From assembly GCF_009866965.1 (NCBI RefSeq), contig NZ_SPKJ01000023.1:1-49682 (forward strand): a stretch of DNA of 49,682 bases, given 5' to 3'. Position 1 is the stretch's first letter. Each line of letters starts with the position of its first letter. This DNA is from Propylenella binzhouense (GTDB lineage Bacteria; Pseudomonadota; Alphaproteobacteria; Rhizobiales; Afifellaceae). The notes under the pieces were generated by a model. That model was not told the DNA's origin. It worked only from the letters and a program-made list of their open reading frames with translations, and did no database searches. The position numbers and the translations under genes were made by a program. Positions 25,925 through 34,463 of the stretch are shown piece by piece.

Positions 25925-27961
25925 GTGAGTGAGATACGCGTGATCCAGATCCTAGGTGTTCAGGAAGGCCAGGAACATGAGGCGGCGATCCATCTTCGTC
26001 GCCTCATGCTCAATCGGTGGCCGGACCTCGCCCAGAGCAAGGTAGACATTGTAAAGATATTCGTCGGGCTGAAATTGTATGGCTACAGGGTCGAGGATCT
26101 CGACCTCGTCGTCATTGGCAACTTCGCCAGTCCACGTCCGTTTGATGTTGAGTTCCAATTCCACCCCCGAGACGGAGAGCCGTTCGTTCCGAAGAGCGCC
26201 AGCGTGAAGAACTTCGCTCTGGTGGTCGAGGTTAAATCCCATGACGCCACCGGTGTCCGATTCGAAAACCGGGTCGCGTCGGTCCGGTACGTTCGGAACG
26301 GTCGTTCGACATGGGAATGCGTGACGGAAAAGAACCGAACGCAGATGTTCGAGTTCAAGAAGTATCTGTCCCGCCAGGGCGTCGAGCGGGTTCACGTCCA
26401 GGACCTCGTTCTCTTCACGGGCCTTCGGGAGAGCGATTTACCCAAGCGGCCCCACAACTGCGTCGCCGGTGACGCAAGCTTCGAACGTGTCCTGAACGTC
26501 CTCGGGCAAATCTCGCGACCCGTGCGCAAAGGAAGCGCGGTCGACCTGATTTTTGGTTCTGATGATGTCTTCCGGGAGCTTTTGTCGCCGAACTTCCCGT
26601 TGTTCGAGGAGTTGGAGCCAACGCCGCTCGATCGTCGACGCATGGACATGATCGCCAAGCGCTCGCTCCCAGACGCTTGGCTGGACGATCTTGGTGAACG
26701 CCAAGTCATCCTCAAAGGCCGCGGCGGGGTCGGAAAGACCGTTATCATCCTTCAGATGGCCTATCGCGCATACGAGTTGCGCCAATTGCGGTCGCTCGTC
26801 TTAACCTTCAACAAGGCCCTTGTCGCTGATCTGCGTCGAACCATGGCGCTTCTCGGCGTACCGCGCGGCGTCGGGGGTGGCGGCATCGGTGTTGAAACGG
26901 TTCACAGCTTCTTCGGCCGGCTGATGCTGGGGCTTGGCGTCATCAACTCGTATGATGGCTTTCTAGAAGGCTACGACGGCCATAAGGCGACGTTACTGAA
27001 CTATCTCGAGAGTGGTGCCATCAGCCCTGGCGACCTTGACGCCCTTCGCCAACGGCAACCGTCCGACTTCGACTGGGATCTGGTTCTTGTCGACGAAGGG
27101 CAGGATTGGCCACGGGATGAAGTTGCGATCCTGCGCGCGGTTTTTGGTCCCGATCGGCTGACCGTCTCCGACGGTGTCGACCAGTTCGTGCGCGAGTCGG
27201 TTGCCGACTGGTCGACCGGAGTCGGTAAGTCCTCGCTCAGGGCGCGTCGCCTTACCCGGTGCATGCGAATGAAAGCCAATCTCGCGGCTTTCGTCGGCGA
27301 CATGGCGGTTCATCTCGGCCTTGAGGGCTGGGACCTTGAGCCCAATTCTGAGGCGTCGGGCGGCCGGGTGATCATCGTCGAGGGCGACCTGGCATCCGAC
27401 CCGGCGATGATCAAGCGACTTTGCGCCGAAGCGCGTGATCTCGGTAACTATCCCGTCGACATGCTCGCGTGCGTGCCGCCTTCGATGGTCGATCCCTCAG
27501 GGCCTGATCAGCTATGCCGGCCTGCATCGCAGTTCGTCAAAGCGGGTGGTGAGGTCTGGGACGGCACCTCGCGAGACATTCGCGAGCATTTTCCCACGCA
27601 CCGCGATCAACTGCGGTTCGTCCAATACGACTCCTGCCGCGGTTTGGAGGGATGGACCACGATCAACTACGAACTTGACGGCCTGTGGGAGTACAAGCGG
27701 CGCCAGTGGCTGGTAGAGCGTCACACAGTCGATGACCTATACCAAACGGCTGACGAAATGGCGCGAGCCCATGCATCTCGCTGGGTGATGATTCCGCTCA
27801 CGCGATCAATCGATACTCTGGTGATAAACGTGGGACTACAGCAGAGCTCCTTTAAGGAGGCGCTGCTTAAGACGTCGGCTATGCGCGGTGACTTCGTCCA
27901 ATGGCTCAGGGTTCCCGCTCAGGCGGAACCGGCCCCGCAAACGTTCGGGAGCCCGCCCTGA
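25925..27961 (+). CDS. NERD-like nuclease fused to SF1 (UvrD/DUF2075-like) helicase
   Basis: A 678-residue protein. The N-terminus resembles a NERD or PD-(D/E)xK nuclease: VEDLDLVVIG (Asp58/Asp60), then LVVEVKSHD (Glu102-x-Lys104). An SF1 helicase follows with Walker A LKGRGGVGKTV (about 263-272), FNKALVADLRR, VDEGQDWPRDE (DEGQD, about 394), SCRGLEGWT (about 572) and a motif VI-like LTRSIDTLVI (about 624). It starts at GTG 25925, 17 bp after the helicase stop, and is probably the last gene of the cluster. An IS21 remnant abuts the stop, so the final few residues (about TFGSPP) may come from the insertion and the native C-terminus may be lost. Confidence 0.85.
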   Translation: MSEIRVIQILGVQEGQEHEAAIHLRRLMLNRWPDLAQSKVDIVKIFVGLKLYGYRVEDLDLVVIGNFASPRPFDVEFQFHPRDGEPFVPKSASVKNFALVVEVKSHDATGVRFENRVASVRYVRNGRSTWECVTEKNRTQMFEFKKYLSRQGVERVHVQDLVLFTGLRESDLPKRPHNCVAGDASFERVLNVLGQISRPVRKGSAVDLIFGSDDVFRELLSPNFPLFEELEPTPLDRRRMDMIAKRSLPDAWLDDLGERQVILKGRGGVGKTVIILQMAYRAYELRQLRSLVLTFNKALVADLRRTMALLGVPRGVGGGGIGVETVHSFFGRLMLGLGVINSYDGFLEGYDGHKATLLNYLESGAISPGDLDALRQRQPSDFDWDLVLVDEGQDWPRDEVAILRAVFGPDRLTVSDGVDQFVRESVADWSTGVGKSSLRARRLTRCMRMKANLAAFVGDMAVHLGLEGWDLEPNSEASGGRVIIVEGDLASDPAMIKRLCAEARDLGNYPVDMLACVPPSMVDPSGPDQLCRPASQFVKAGGEVWDGTSRDIREHFPTHRDQLRFVQYDSCRGLEGWTTINYELDGLWEYKRRQWLVERHTVDDLYQTADEMARAHASRWVMIPLTRSIDTLVINVGLQQSSFKEALLKTSAMRGDFVQWLRVPAQAEPAPQTFGSPP

Positions 27962-28564
27962 GCGAGAGGCGCAGCGGGTGCGGACGTCGCTGAAGTTGTC
28001 CAACCTGCCCGTCGGGCAGACCCTGGAGAACTTCGACTTCGCCTTCCAGCCGGCCATCGGGCGCTCGCGCATCGACACGCTGGCCACCTGCGCCTGGGCC
28101 GGGCGGCGGAGACGGTCCTGATGCAGGGGCCGCCCGGCGTGGGCAAGACACACCTTTGCGTTGTGCTCGGGATCCGGGCGGTGGAGCAGGGCTTCTCGGT
28201 GCAGTACTTCCGCTTCGACGAGCTGATGGTGGCGCTTAAGGCCGACGCCGGGCAGGCGCCGACCCGGCTCAAGCGGCGCAAGTACATGTCGACGGCGCTG
28301 CTGCTGGTGGACGAGTTGGGCTTCGAGCCGATGACGCGGCAGGAGGTCAGCCTGTTCTTCCGGCTGGTGGCATACCGGTACGGCCGCGGCGCGATCCTGA
28401 TCACCACCAACAAGGGGATCCGGAACTGGACCGAGCTCCTGGCGGGCGACGAGGCGCTGGCGACCGCCATCCTGGACCGGCTGCTCCATCGGGCCGACGT
28501 CCTGAACATCAAGGGCCGCAGCTACCGGCTTCGAGACCTCGAGGAGGCCATGAAGCACGCCTGA
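27953..28564 (+). pseudogene. istB: istB remnant (IS21 helper ATPase), 5'-truncated and frameshifted
   Basis: The first frame reads LSNLPVGQTLENFDFAFQP and DTLATCAW, then stops. After a shift at about 28095-28106 the reading resumes in another frame as AETVLMQGPPGVGKTHL (Walker A) and continues through TALLLVDELGFEPMT (Walker B), ITTNKGIRNW and ILDRLLHRADVLNIKGRSYRL to the stop at 28564. This matches the IstB group with GQTLxNFDxxFQP. About 60 N-terminal residues are absent. Confidence 0.85.
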
Positions 28565-28595
28565 GGAAGCCGCCCGAGCAGGACGGTTCGTAGAC

Positions 28596-28637
28596 CTGGG
28601 TGTCGCCTTAGTTCGCAAAGCTGGGTGTCGCTTGACA
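28596..28637 (+). repeat. IS21 right-end repeats
   Basis: CTGGGTGTCGC occurs at 28596-28606 and 28621-28631, and the sequence ends TTGACA at 28637. Repeated short sites at the tip with a terminal CA are typical of IS21-family ends. Confidence 0.7.
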
Positions 28638-28721
28638 GCTGGACCTATTGCGGTGCCGCGGCGCCGAACCTGCCACCTGGATCGTGGAGTTGTCCGGGAA
28701 GGAGCGAAGCGCGTGGTGGCT

Positions 28722-28762
28722 GCCGCGGACGCCGCAGTGCAAGCCCCCGCGGCGTCCGCGGC
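28722..28762. repeat. 14-bp perfect inverted repeat in the gap after the IS21 remnant
   Basis: GCCGCGGACGCCGC (28722-28735) pairs with GCGGCGTCCGCGGC (28749-28762) across a 13-nt loop. The surrounding gap (28638-28891) has no credible gene. Without a T run it is a poor terminator. It could be part of another mobile element's end. Confidence 0.5.
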
Positions 28763-28891
28763 TGTATGACCGTGGGACCTTACCGAGAGAGAGACCATTC
28801 AATGCGATACAGCCGACGGGGACACGCCTCAGGCGAAATGGAGGTGTCGGCCGGGATGCGACAGGCGCGTTGATTCTGTTATCATACTCCG

Positions 28892-29725
28892 ATGAAGAAA
28901 CGATCCCCGAATCGCGCAATGCAGGACGCGCCAAGCCCAACGCCTGCTGCCAAAAGCCGGCCAACCGACGACTTCCGCAACCTAGTTAGGGAGCAGCCCG
29001 CTGGGCTTGATGAGCTACCTTCCGTGCATGTCACCGATGGACTTGGGTTCCGCTCGATTATGCAGGAGAGTGCTCTCTCAGCAGAACCCTGTTCGGTGTT
29101 CAACGATGAGCCACTCCTTTATCTGTTTTACGGGCGGCCATCGTATCGCGTGAACAGCCAGATACTCGCCTCAGCGATCCGCGCCTATGCACCAGTGTGC
29201 TTCGTGCTCAAGCCTGGGGTCGTCCAATCACCTAAGAGGGTCTTTCCGTTCGACAGCGGTGCCTTCCACAATGAACTCTTCCGCGCGTCCATGCACCGAA
29301 AGATGCAGCGCGACGACTTCGCGCTGGAGCCTGATCCCGCCTCGGCGCAACGCCTGATCAAACTCTTCTTCGGCGACAACCAGAGCTACTATGACAATAA
29401 GCCGATCACCTCGCTCGACCTCCCGCCACTGGCGTTCGAAGCGTCGAGCTATCACGCGTTGATCACCGACCGTCAGGAGAATGTCTACGACGAGCGCATC
29501 TCATCGATCGAAATCCAGATCGCCGAAGACCTACCCCTGAAGGGTGCCGTCGAGGCAGTGGTCCTGCCGGACGCCTTTCTGGTCAGGGAGGTCGTCGACT
29601 CGGTCAGCGCCATCGGTGCTGACGCGATACCCTATGCCTTCATCGACCGGCTCCGGCCCGAACTGTACGCCGCGACCATTTACCCTATCGTGAAGGACTA
29701 TTATCGGCGCCGAGGCTACCTCTGA
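28892..29725 (+). CDS. Possible ADP-ribosyltransferase-like protein (277 aa)
   Basis: A 277-residue protein from ATG 28892 (ATG 28922 is an alternative; neither has a strong ribosome site). After a disordered N-terminus, residues about 44-93 read VHVTDGLGFRSIMQESAL, CSVFNDEPLLYLFYGRPSYRV. The H-x-T...I...S.L pattern followed by FYGRPxY faintly recalls DarT-like and other ART folds. No catalytic Glu can be assigned with confidence. The middle has PFDSGAFHNELF and the C-terminus is helical. It directly precedes the 776-residue gene. Lower GC and less biased codons than the backbone suggest separate acquisition. ART membership is a hypothesis. Confidence 0.6.
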   Translation: MKKRSPNRAMQDAPSPTPAAKSRPTDDFRNLVREQPAGLDELPSVHVTDGLGFRSIMQESALSAEPCSVFNDEPLLYLFYGRPSYRVNSQILASAIRAYAPVCFVLKPGVVQSPKRVFPFDSGAFHNELFRASMHRKMQRDDFALEPDPASAQRLIKLFFGDNQSYYDNKPITSLDLPPLAFEASSYHALITDRQENVYDERISSIEIQIAEDLPLKGAVEAVVLPDAFLVREVVDSVSAIGADAIPYAFIDRLRPELYAATIYPIVKDYYRRRGYL

Positions 29726-29775
29726 CCAGCTGCCTGGAGACCTATCGCCTCTACGGGACTATCGATCCGGTCGGC

Positions 29776-32106
29776 GTGCCGCCCGGCTTCGTGGTACCGC
29801 TGTTTGTCAACACGGCACCTGACAATCGCCTTTATGTCCAGCAGATCACGCAGGATGACCGCATCAGGAGCTTCGAGGCGATCGACATCGGGGATGCTCG
29901 AGTTACGCCATATGATGGCGGATCCATTCGCGCGCCCGGCGACCTCGCACTGTGGAGTTTCCAGTTCGAAGACGAGAGTTGCGTGGTCGACATTCGCCCG
30001 GCCTTGCGCGCGACCCTTGCGAAGGGCGAGAGCCGCTTCTCCCCGCTTCTGCGACTTCAAATCGCCACGTTGTTCGAAGCGAGTGATCTGGCGGCGCACG
30101 TGGGAGCTGCTCATCGCTTCCTAGGCCAGATCGCGCCCCGATCGGCCGATCTCTGGCGCGATCTGGTCATCCTTCTGCCTCGTGTCCGCAAGACCGCCTC
30201 GGGCAGCTTGAAACACTTAGATTCTCGGCTTCACGCCGCAATCAACGCAATTGACCTCGAAACGCATGGCGATACGCTCAGGGTCACCGTTCCAGCCAAT
30301 CTGGTCGAGAACGCGGGCGGAGAAAGCGCGTTCGCCCGGTCACTTTCGGCGCTTAAGCCCATCTTCGCGGCGCTGGGAATTGTCCATCTCGACATTCAGC
30401 AGCGCAGCTTCGAGGCGCCGTCAGGCCCGTTGTTCCGACCAAGCGGACTGGCGATCGTGCATTGCTTGCGCGAGAGCGAGGCGGCACCGGCCAGGAAACT
30501 TCGTGGCGTCCGACACCTGGTTCAGCCGGACATCGTCGATTCCCAAGGCGTCCTCAACCGAGCGAAGCTACCCGACCCTCGCGAGATCGTCTTCCTCTTG
30601 GTGGAAGATGAACCGGAGCAACTTCGCGCCGCCGCTTTGATTGCGCAGGCGACGGCCGGCCTCAGTTCGATGACTGCTGCGCTGATCGTTCCCCGAATTT
30701 TTGGAAAGGGGCGGCAGCAACTCCATACGCCGATCCGGAAGACCGTCCAGGTGTCTGCATTGGGGAGTCACTGTCGATGGGTTGCCTTCTGCGGCGACGT
30801 GATCGACTATGACGACGATGGATATGAGCCGCTTGGCACCAATCCGCATTTCGATCGCCAGATCAGCGACGTCGCTCGATGGACGCCGCACGCCCTGCGC
30901 GCATGTCTTCGTGCGGGGCAAACAGGCGTCTCAGCACTGCATGCGCTAAGTAACGCCACCTCCGAGTCCAAGAGCGCGTCAATCGCAAGCGCCGCTTCAC
31001 GCGGAAAAGATGCCGGCGCGGTGGCCGCCACTGCCGCACTTACCGCCAGCAGGCGCACCGAGCACCCTGCGGCGAGGGCAAAATTGATCGTCCTCGTAGC
31101 TTTCCACAATCGAGCGATCAGTGCGCAGACGCGCGACGAGATCGAGCATGCTGCGCGAGCGCACAATCCCGAAGCCAAGATCTTGGTGGTCGAGGAACAT
31201 CGCGAAGACATGCTCAAGCGGGTCCGTGTCGTTGCTTTCAGCACCGGATCGCGGCGGGTCGCTCGCGACACCTACACCCCGCCGGCTCGATTCATGCCGC
31301 TCGTGAGAGCAGGATGGAAGGTCGGCCCATCACCGCCCCGATCTCCTTGGCAAGCTCATACCATTATCCATGGCGGCCATTCGTACCCATTACGCTTCGA
31401 GCCCCAACTCGTCGTTACAGAGGGCAACGTCGATGACATCATCCGCTCTACGCCAATGCATCATGGCGAAGTGGCGTTGCTCGTTCAGACTATCAGCGAT
31501 GACCCAGCAGTCGATCGCCTGCTTACCTCTGGCATCTTTTGCGCGGAGATCAGCAGTCGCCAGTCCTTCGATCGGTTTGGACATCACCCGGGTTCGGCCA
31601 TTCGGTCTGCACAGGCAGGGCTGAGCCGGCCGCTCATTTGTGAGAGATTAAGCCACCTCACCCGCCACTTTGTCCTGTCCGCGCTCGTGGATTTGATGAT
31701 CCGCTGGCAAGTTGACGGCAAGACTTACACACATTGGGTAGCCAGCGGGAATGAGAGTGAACCGACGCTTGAGCAGTTCGAAATGTACAGAGTGACGCAA
31801 GACGGAACCTGCTTTTTCAAAGGTATCATTCGCCTGGACGCTGCCGAAACCGACGTTCCAAAGCTTCGCTACGCTTTTGGGATGGCTCTCGAGAGAACTG
31901 GGGTTCGTCTCACCCGATTGAAGGCCGTGGAAGGTGAATACGACGTGCGCGCGGAAGCCCGCCGCCGCTTTGATGATCGTTTCGATGCTTCGCATGGACG
32001 CGATCATCGGAAACGCGTCGCGCGAAGCGATACCGCCAGCGCCGGCGCAGACGCGCAACTGGAACTGCCCGGACTGTCTGACCCAGAGCGGTCGCCGGAC
32101 AACTGA
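29776..32106 (+). CDS. Large protein of unknown function (776 aa), partner of the ART-like gene
   Basis: I do not recognise this protein. GTG 29776 is the first ordinary start, but the frame is open upstream and reads LTSCLETYRLYGTIDPVG before it, so translation may begin at a CTG (29722 or 29734) coupled to the preceding stop at 29725. An Ala/Ser-rich, low-complexity segment (about 385-435) separates two halves. The second half has KLIVLVAFHNRAIS, PEAKILVVEEHREDMLKRVRVVAFSTGSRR, RPLICERLSHLTRHFVLSALVDLMIRWQVDGKTY and FFKGIIRLD. No Walker, PIWI catalytic or HNH motif is evident. Its pairing with the preceding gene suggests a two-gene system. Confidence 0.7.
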   Translation: MPPGFVVPLFVNTAPDNRLYVQQITQDDRIRSFEAIDIGDARVTPYDGGSIRAPGDLALWSFQFEDESCVVDIRPALRATLAKGESRFSPLLRLQIATLFEASDLAAHVGAAHRFLGQIAPRSADLWRDLVILLPRVRKTASGSLKHLDSRLHAAINAIDLETHGDTLRVTVPANLVENAGGESAFARSLSALKPIFAALGIVHLDIQQRSFEAPSGPLFRPSGLAIVHCLRESEAAPARKLRGVRHLVQPDIVDSQGVLNRAKLPDPREIVFLLVEDEPEQLRAAALIAQATAGLSSMTAALIVPRIFGKGRQQLHTPIRKTVQVSALGSHCRWVAFCGDVIDYDDDGYEPLGTNPHFDRQISDVARWTPHALRACLRAGQTGVSALHALSNATSESKSASIASAASRGKDAGAVAATAALTASRRTEHPAARAKLIVLVAFHNRAISAQTRDEIEHAARAHNPEAKILVVEEHREDMLKRVRVVAFSTGSRRVARDTYTPPARFMPLVRAGWKVGPSPPRSPWQAHTIIHGGHSYPLRFEPQLVVTEGNVDDIIRSTPMHHGEVALLVQTISDDPAVDRLLTSGIFCAEISSRQSFDRFGHHPGSAIRSAQAGLSRPLICERLSHLTRHFVLSALVDLMIRWQVDGKTYTHWVASGNESEPTLEQFEMYRVTQDGTCFFKGIIRLDAAETDVPKLRYAFGMALERTGVRLTRLKAVEGEYDVRAEARRRFDDRFDASHGRDHRKRVARSDTASAGADAQLELPGLSDPERSPDN

Positions 32107-32676
32107 GCCTTCTCACCCCGTGAGGGAGCTTTGCGGCGCCCGCCGATCCTCCCTGCATCTGACGTTTCGGCACGCGTACGGGGGGGGCGGCACGGAGGGT
32201 GCCCTGCCGAGCCCCTTAGGCGAAGTCGGTTCAGCGGGTCTCCTGGCTGGTCCGGCTTCGGGGGCGTGATCTCTCGCGGGCGCGATCTCCTTGGCTGACG
32301 CCGGGGAACTCTCGCCCGGACCTCGGCGACGATCTTCATGCAGTCCGCCTGAACCGCTTGGAGGCGGCAAGGATCGGTGACGATCTTGACGGCCAGGTGT
32401 TCAATTCGGCCTCGATCTTACCGACGGCTTCGAATGCCTTCACCTGCTTGACCTGCTTCAGACCCATCTGAAGCGCCTGCCCATGATTGGCAGTCAATGT
32501 TCATGGCCATGAGAAACCTGCGCCTTTCCTGCCGGCCATGTAGCAAGCGCGATCCGGGAATCCAGGATCGGGGAGGGGAAAGCCTTCCCCTGACGGCGAG
32601 CCGCGGTCTCGCCGGACCCCTTCAGCGGGGCCGCGCCCCGCAACGCCCCGCGAGAGGAAGAGGCCGGCGGCTGTCG
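32107..32676. other. Gap of about 570 bp with no intact gene
   Basis: Between the 776-residue gene and the ardC leader I find no convincing gene. On the minus strand, around 32345-32480, a stretch reads ALQMGLKQVKQVKAFEAVG then KIEAELNTW, a helical fragment that could be a decayed gene. A run of seven or more G lies near 32180. This is the junction between the defence cargo and the element backbone. Confidence 0.4.
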
Positions 32677-32727
32677 CCGTGACGGGTTTGAGGGCTGCGA
32701 GAGAGGCTCGCGGCCGGCCCGTCACGG
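32677..32727 (+). promoter_or_regulatory. Structured leader 1 (upstream of ardC)
   Basis: Outer stem CCGTGACGGG (32677-32686) / CCCGTCACGG (32718-32727); inner stem GCGAG (32697-32701) / CTCGC (32707-32711) around loop AGAGG. It ends 9 bp before the ATG. CGAGAGGAAGAGG lies just upstream (from 32651), as in the parB leader. It may be an RNA element or an operator. Confidence 0.6.
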
Positions 32728-32736
32728 AGATCAGCC

Positions 32737-33696
32737 ATGGCGCGTTCAGCCGCTCGCGGCCGCCCCGGTCCTAACCGGGCGAGCCTCTACCAGGAAATCA
32801 CCGACAAGATCATCGCCGAGCTGGAAGCGGGGCGGTTGCCCTGGGTCCAGCCCTGGGGGTCGAGCGCCGTGGCCGCGCCGCTCGCCATGCCGAAGAACGC
32901 CGCCACCGGACGGGCCTACTCGGGGATCAATGTTCTCATCCTCTGGGGCGCGGTCGTCGCCCGCGGCTTCTCCTGCCAGAGCTGGCTGACCTTCCGTCAG
33001 GCGCTCTCGCTCGGCGGCAACGTGCGCAAGGGCGAGCGCGGCACCATCGTCGTCTACGCGGACCGCTTCGTACCGGACGACGAGCGCCGCCGCGCCCGCG
33101 AGACCGGCGAGGAAGCCGAGGCGATCCCGTTCCTGAAGCGCTTCACCGTGTTCTCGACCGACCAGTGCGAGGGCCTGCCCGAGGACCTCGTCACCGCGCC
33201 GCCGCCCGTCCCCGAGGGCCTGATCCTGCCCGAGGTCGAGGCGCTCATCCGGGCGAGCGGGGCCGATCTCCGGCTCGGCGGCGACAAGGCGTTCTACTCG
33301 CCGGCGCTCGACTACATCCAGGTGCCGCGACCCGAAGCGTATTTCGAGCCAGTCAACTGGCACCGCACCGCGCTCCACGAGCTGGGCCACTGGACCGGGC
33401 ACCCGACCCGGCTCGCCCGCGACCTATCCGGCGGCTTCGGCTCGGAGGGCTACGCCAAGGAGGAGTTGGTGGCCGAAATGACGGCCGCCTTCTGCTGCGC
33501 GTCGCTCGGCATCACACCGACGGTGCGGCACGCGGACTATATCGGCTCCTGGCTCGGCGTGCTGCGCGAGGACGACCGCGCCATCGTGCGCGCCGCCTCA
33601 TCCGCATCGAAAGCCGCCGACTTCATCCTGGCGTTCCGGCCGGAGCAGGCCGGGGCCGCGGCGCTCGCCGCCGAAGACGAGCGGGAGGCAGCGTGA
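32737..33696 (+). CDS. ArdC-like antirestriction protein
   Basis: A 319-residue protein with the two ArdC domains. The N-terminal ssDNA-binding DUF1738 domain (about 15-140) has LYQEITDKIIAELEAGRLPWVQPW, ATGRAYSGINVLILW and VRKGERGTIVVYADRF. The C-terminal zincin-like metallopeptidase domain has HRTALHELGHWTGHPTRL (HExxH about residue 214) and a downstream EELVAEMTAAF. ArdC proteins protect incoming single-stranded plasmid DNA from restriction during conjugation. It is first in an operon of four genes joined by overlapping start and stop codons. Confidence 0.93.
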   Translation: MARSAARGRPGPNRASLYQEITDKIIAELEAGRLPWVQPWGSSAVAAPLAMPKNAATGRAYSGINVLILWGAVVARGFSCQSWLTFRQALSLGGNVRKGERGTIVVYADRFVPDDERRRARETGEEAEAIPFLKRFTVFSTDQCEGLPEDLVTAPPPVPEGLILPEVEALIRASGADLRLGGDKAFYSPALDYIQVPRPEAYFEPVNWHRTALHELGHWTGHPTRLARDLSGGFGSEGYAKEELVAEMTAAFCCASLGITPTVRHADYIGSWLGVLREDDRAIVRAASSASKAADFILAFRPEQAGAAALAAEDEREAA

Positions 33697-34463
33697 TGCG
33701 CTTCCGCCGCTGGCCCCGTGTCGAGCCCTACAACGACACCTCGCGCAAGCGGGCGGCATTCCACCGCTCGCAGCGCCAGAAACGAGAGAAGCTGCCGCTC
33801 TTCGCCGAGCTGATTGCGGAGACGCAGCACGACGTCGACACCGAGATGGCGCGCCGGGCCGTCTGGTGGCCCGCGGAGCAGCAGGAGGGGCGGGACCGCC
33901 GCGCCGCCGAATGGCGGCGGGCCCGCGTGCGCCTGTTCGCGCACGGCGGCAATGTCCGCGCGCGGCTCACGGAGCTCTGGCGCACCTGTCCCTATCCGGC
34001 CGATCCCGTGTACCTCCACCGGCTTCTCACCGACTTCGATCGCGGCAGGCTCGACCTCGACGCGCCGCCCTGGACGCCGAAGGCGCTCCAGCCCCGCACC
34101 GCGCCGAACCCGGCGCGCTTCGACGAGGCGTTCCGGCAGATCGGCCGCTGGCAGGTCGGCGGCGGCCCGAAGACCACCCCTGCCGACGAGCTCCTGTTCT
34201 GCGGAAACCTGGGATCGGGGATCATCTTCCTCACCACGCGGGTGCGCCTGATCGAGCCGAACGAGAGCTTCTACACGCCCTCCAACATGCGGCTGCGCGA
34301 CAGCCATGTCGGCCGCGCAGGGCATTGGGTGGACATTGTGGTGCGCGGCGATTGCTCGGACGCGGACCTCGCGCTCATCGAGCGCCTGGCGCGGGACGCC
34401 GACGAGCGGCCCATCCGCGTCCGCCGCGCCTGCGACCTGCCGGATCGTGAGGTGCTGCCATGA
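33696..34463 (+). CDS. Backbone protein of unknown function (255 aa)
   Basis: The start ATG 33696 overlaps the ardC stop (TGATG) and its stop overlaps the next start (ATGA). The protein is basic at the N-terminus (MRFRRWPRVEPYNDTSRKRAAFHRSQRQKREK). It then has a helical region and a C-terminal mixed region, GSGIIFLTTRVRLIEPNESFYTPSNMRLRDSHVGRAGHWVDI. No motif known to me. Tight coupling suggests joint expression with ardC. Confidence 0.8.
   Translation: MRFRRWPRVEPYNDTSRKRAAFHRSQRQKREKLPLFAELIAETQHDVDTEMARRAVWWPAEQQEGRDRRAAEWRRARVRLFAHGGNVRARLTELWRTCPYPADPVYLHRLLTDFDRGRLDLDAPPWTPKALQPRTAPNPARFDEAFRQIGRWQVGGGPKTTPADELLFCGNLGSGIIFLTTRVRLIEPNESFYTPSNMRLRDSHVGRAGHWVDIVVRGDCSDADLALIERLARDADERPIRVRRACDLPDREVLP

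Larger units (their letters stand above)
27953..28637 (+). mobile_element. IS21-family remnant
   Basis: The left part, including istA and the start of istB, is missing. What remains is a frameshifted istB followed by an IS21-type right end with two copies of CTGGGTGTCGC and a terminus in TTGACA at 28637. The left boundary is approximate, set by where IstB-like translation begins (EREAQRVRTSLKLSNLP). A deletion seems to have joined the inside of istB to the 3' end of the preceding helicase gene. Confidence 0.75.

Noticed and set aside
29776-32106. Possible prokaryotic Argonaute
   Set aside because: The size is right, but I could not find a PIWI catalytic tetrad, MID motif or PAZ-like segment.
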